Positions 42,714 through 42,757 of a stretch of DNA of 42,757 nt are shown one piece after another (position 1 is the first letter of the stretch; each line of letters begins with the position of its first letter). The notes under the pieces were generated by a model. The model saw only the letters and a program-made list of their open reading frames with translations. It made no database searches and was not told the origin of the DNA. A program made the translations under genes and the position numbers. Source of the DNA: Aestuariivirgaceae bacterium (GTDB lineage Bacteria > Pseudomonadota > Alphaproteobacteria > Rhizobiales > Aestuariivirgaceae); assembly GCA_028282065.1 (NCBI GenBank), contig JANQIR010000238.1, forward strand, positions 1-42,757, written 5' to 3'.

Positions 42714-42757
42714 GCATGTTCTTATCCGAAAACCGCACACACTTTTCGGGAACATGC
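42714..42757. repeat. Hyphomicrobiales-type palindromic repeat at the window edge
   Basis: Outer arms GCATGTTC (42714-42721) and GAACATGC (42750-42757) enclose inner arms CCGAAAA and TTTTCGG. This matches the common Rhizobiales pattern of a GCATG..CCGAAAACCG..TTTTCGGG..CATGC intergenic palindrome. It may continue beyond the window. Confidence 0.75.

Overview
This 42.8 kb window is ordinary chromosomal DNA (no phage, IS element, plasmid gene or CRISPR array seen) from an alphaproteobacterium, most probably of the order Hyphomicrobiales (Rhizobiales). The evidence is the gene order rpmH-rnpA-yidC-engB ... argB-HAD-dapD-dapE ... truA-fmt-def, a complete Caulobacter/Agrobacterium-type Tad (Cpa) pilus locus, high GC, and at the right edge two intergenic palindromes of the mosaic type common in Hyphomicrobiales. 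I cannot name the genus.

Layout. (1) 39-7000: tRNA-Arg(ACG); a P1-family (S58) peptidase divergent from a gamma-glutamyltransferase lipoprotein; and a minus-strand operon of a TVP38/VTT membrane protein, a dihydrolipoamide-dehydrogenase-like FAD oxidoreductase and an orphan sensor histidine kinase. (2) 7312-16085: a plus-strand housekeeping block: rpmH, rnpA, yidC, engB, an unusual creatinase-like M24 protein, argB, a pyrimidine 5'-nucleotidase-type HAD protein, dapD, dapE and a membrane protein of unknown function. It covers ribosome and RNase P biogenesis, membrane protein insertion, and arginine and lysine/peptidoglycan precursor synthesis. (3) 16120-22468: a minus-strand block: M17 leucyl aminopeptidase, MarR regulator, NlpC/P60 hydrolase, class I aminotransferase, and def-fmt-truA (start-Met processing and tRNA modification). 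(4) 22726-35213: the Tad/Flp pilus island. A TadD-like TPR lipoprotein (plus) faces a minus-strand run transcribed cpaB-cpaC-cpaD-cpaE-cpaF-tadB-tadC; upstream lie the prepilin peptidase cpaA and the flp pilin (minus), and then a divergent plus-strand group of a stand-alone secretin-N-domain protein and two TadE-like pseudopilins. Together these build the inner-membrane platform, ATPase, secretin, pilin and processing peptidase. (5) 35446-41075: an MFS transporter, a Tat-exported rhodanese, a DUF3095 protein with cyclase-like motifs, a YggT-like membrane protein, and a two-subunit sodium/solute symporter (DUF4212 plus SSS large subunit) closed by a clear terminator. (6) 41361-42757: a protein of unknown function, tRNA-Phe(GAA) with a good promoter, three 114-115 bp tandem repeats fused to the tRNA 3' end, and terminal palindromes.

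The observations I would look at first are the tandem repeat array growing out of the tRNA-Phe 3' end, the probable CTG start of engB, an exact 12-residue EF-hand loop inside the symporter, the M24 protein without metal ligands but with a creatinase-like histidine, and the cyclase-like motifs of the DUF3095 protein. I see no convincing wholly new multigene system. The TVP38/oxidoreductase/histidine-kinase operon is the nearest candidate for an uncharacterised functional unit. All assignments rest on reading motifs and gene order; no database search was run.
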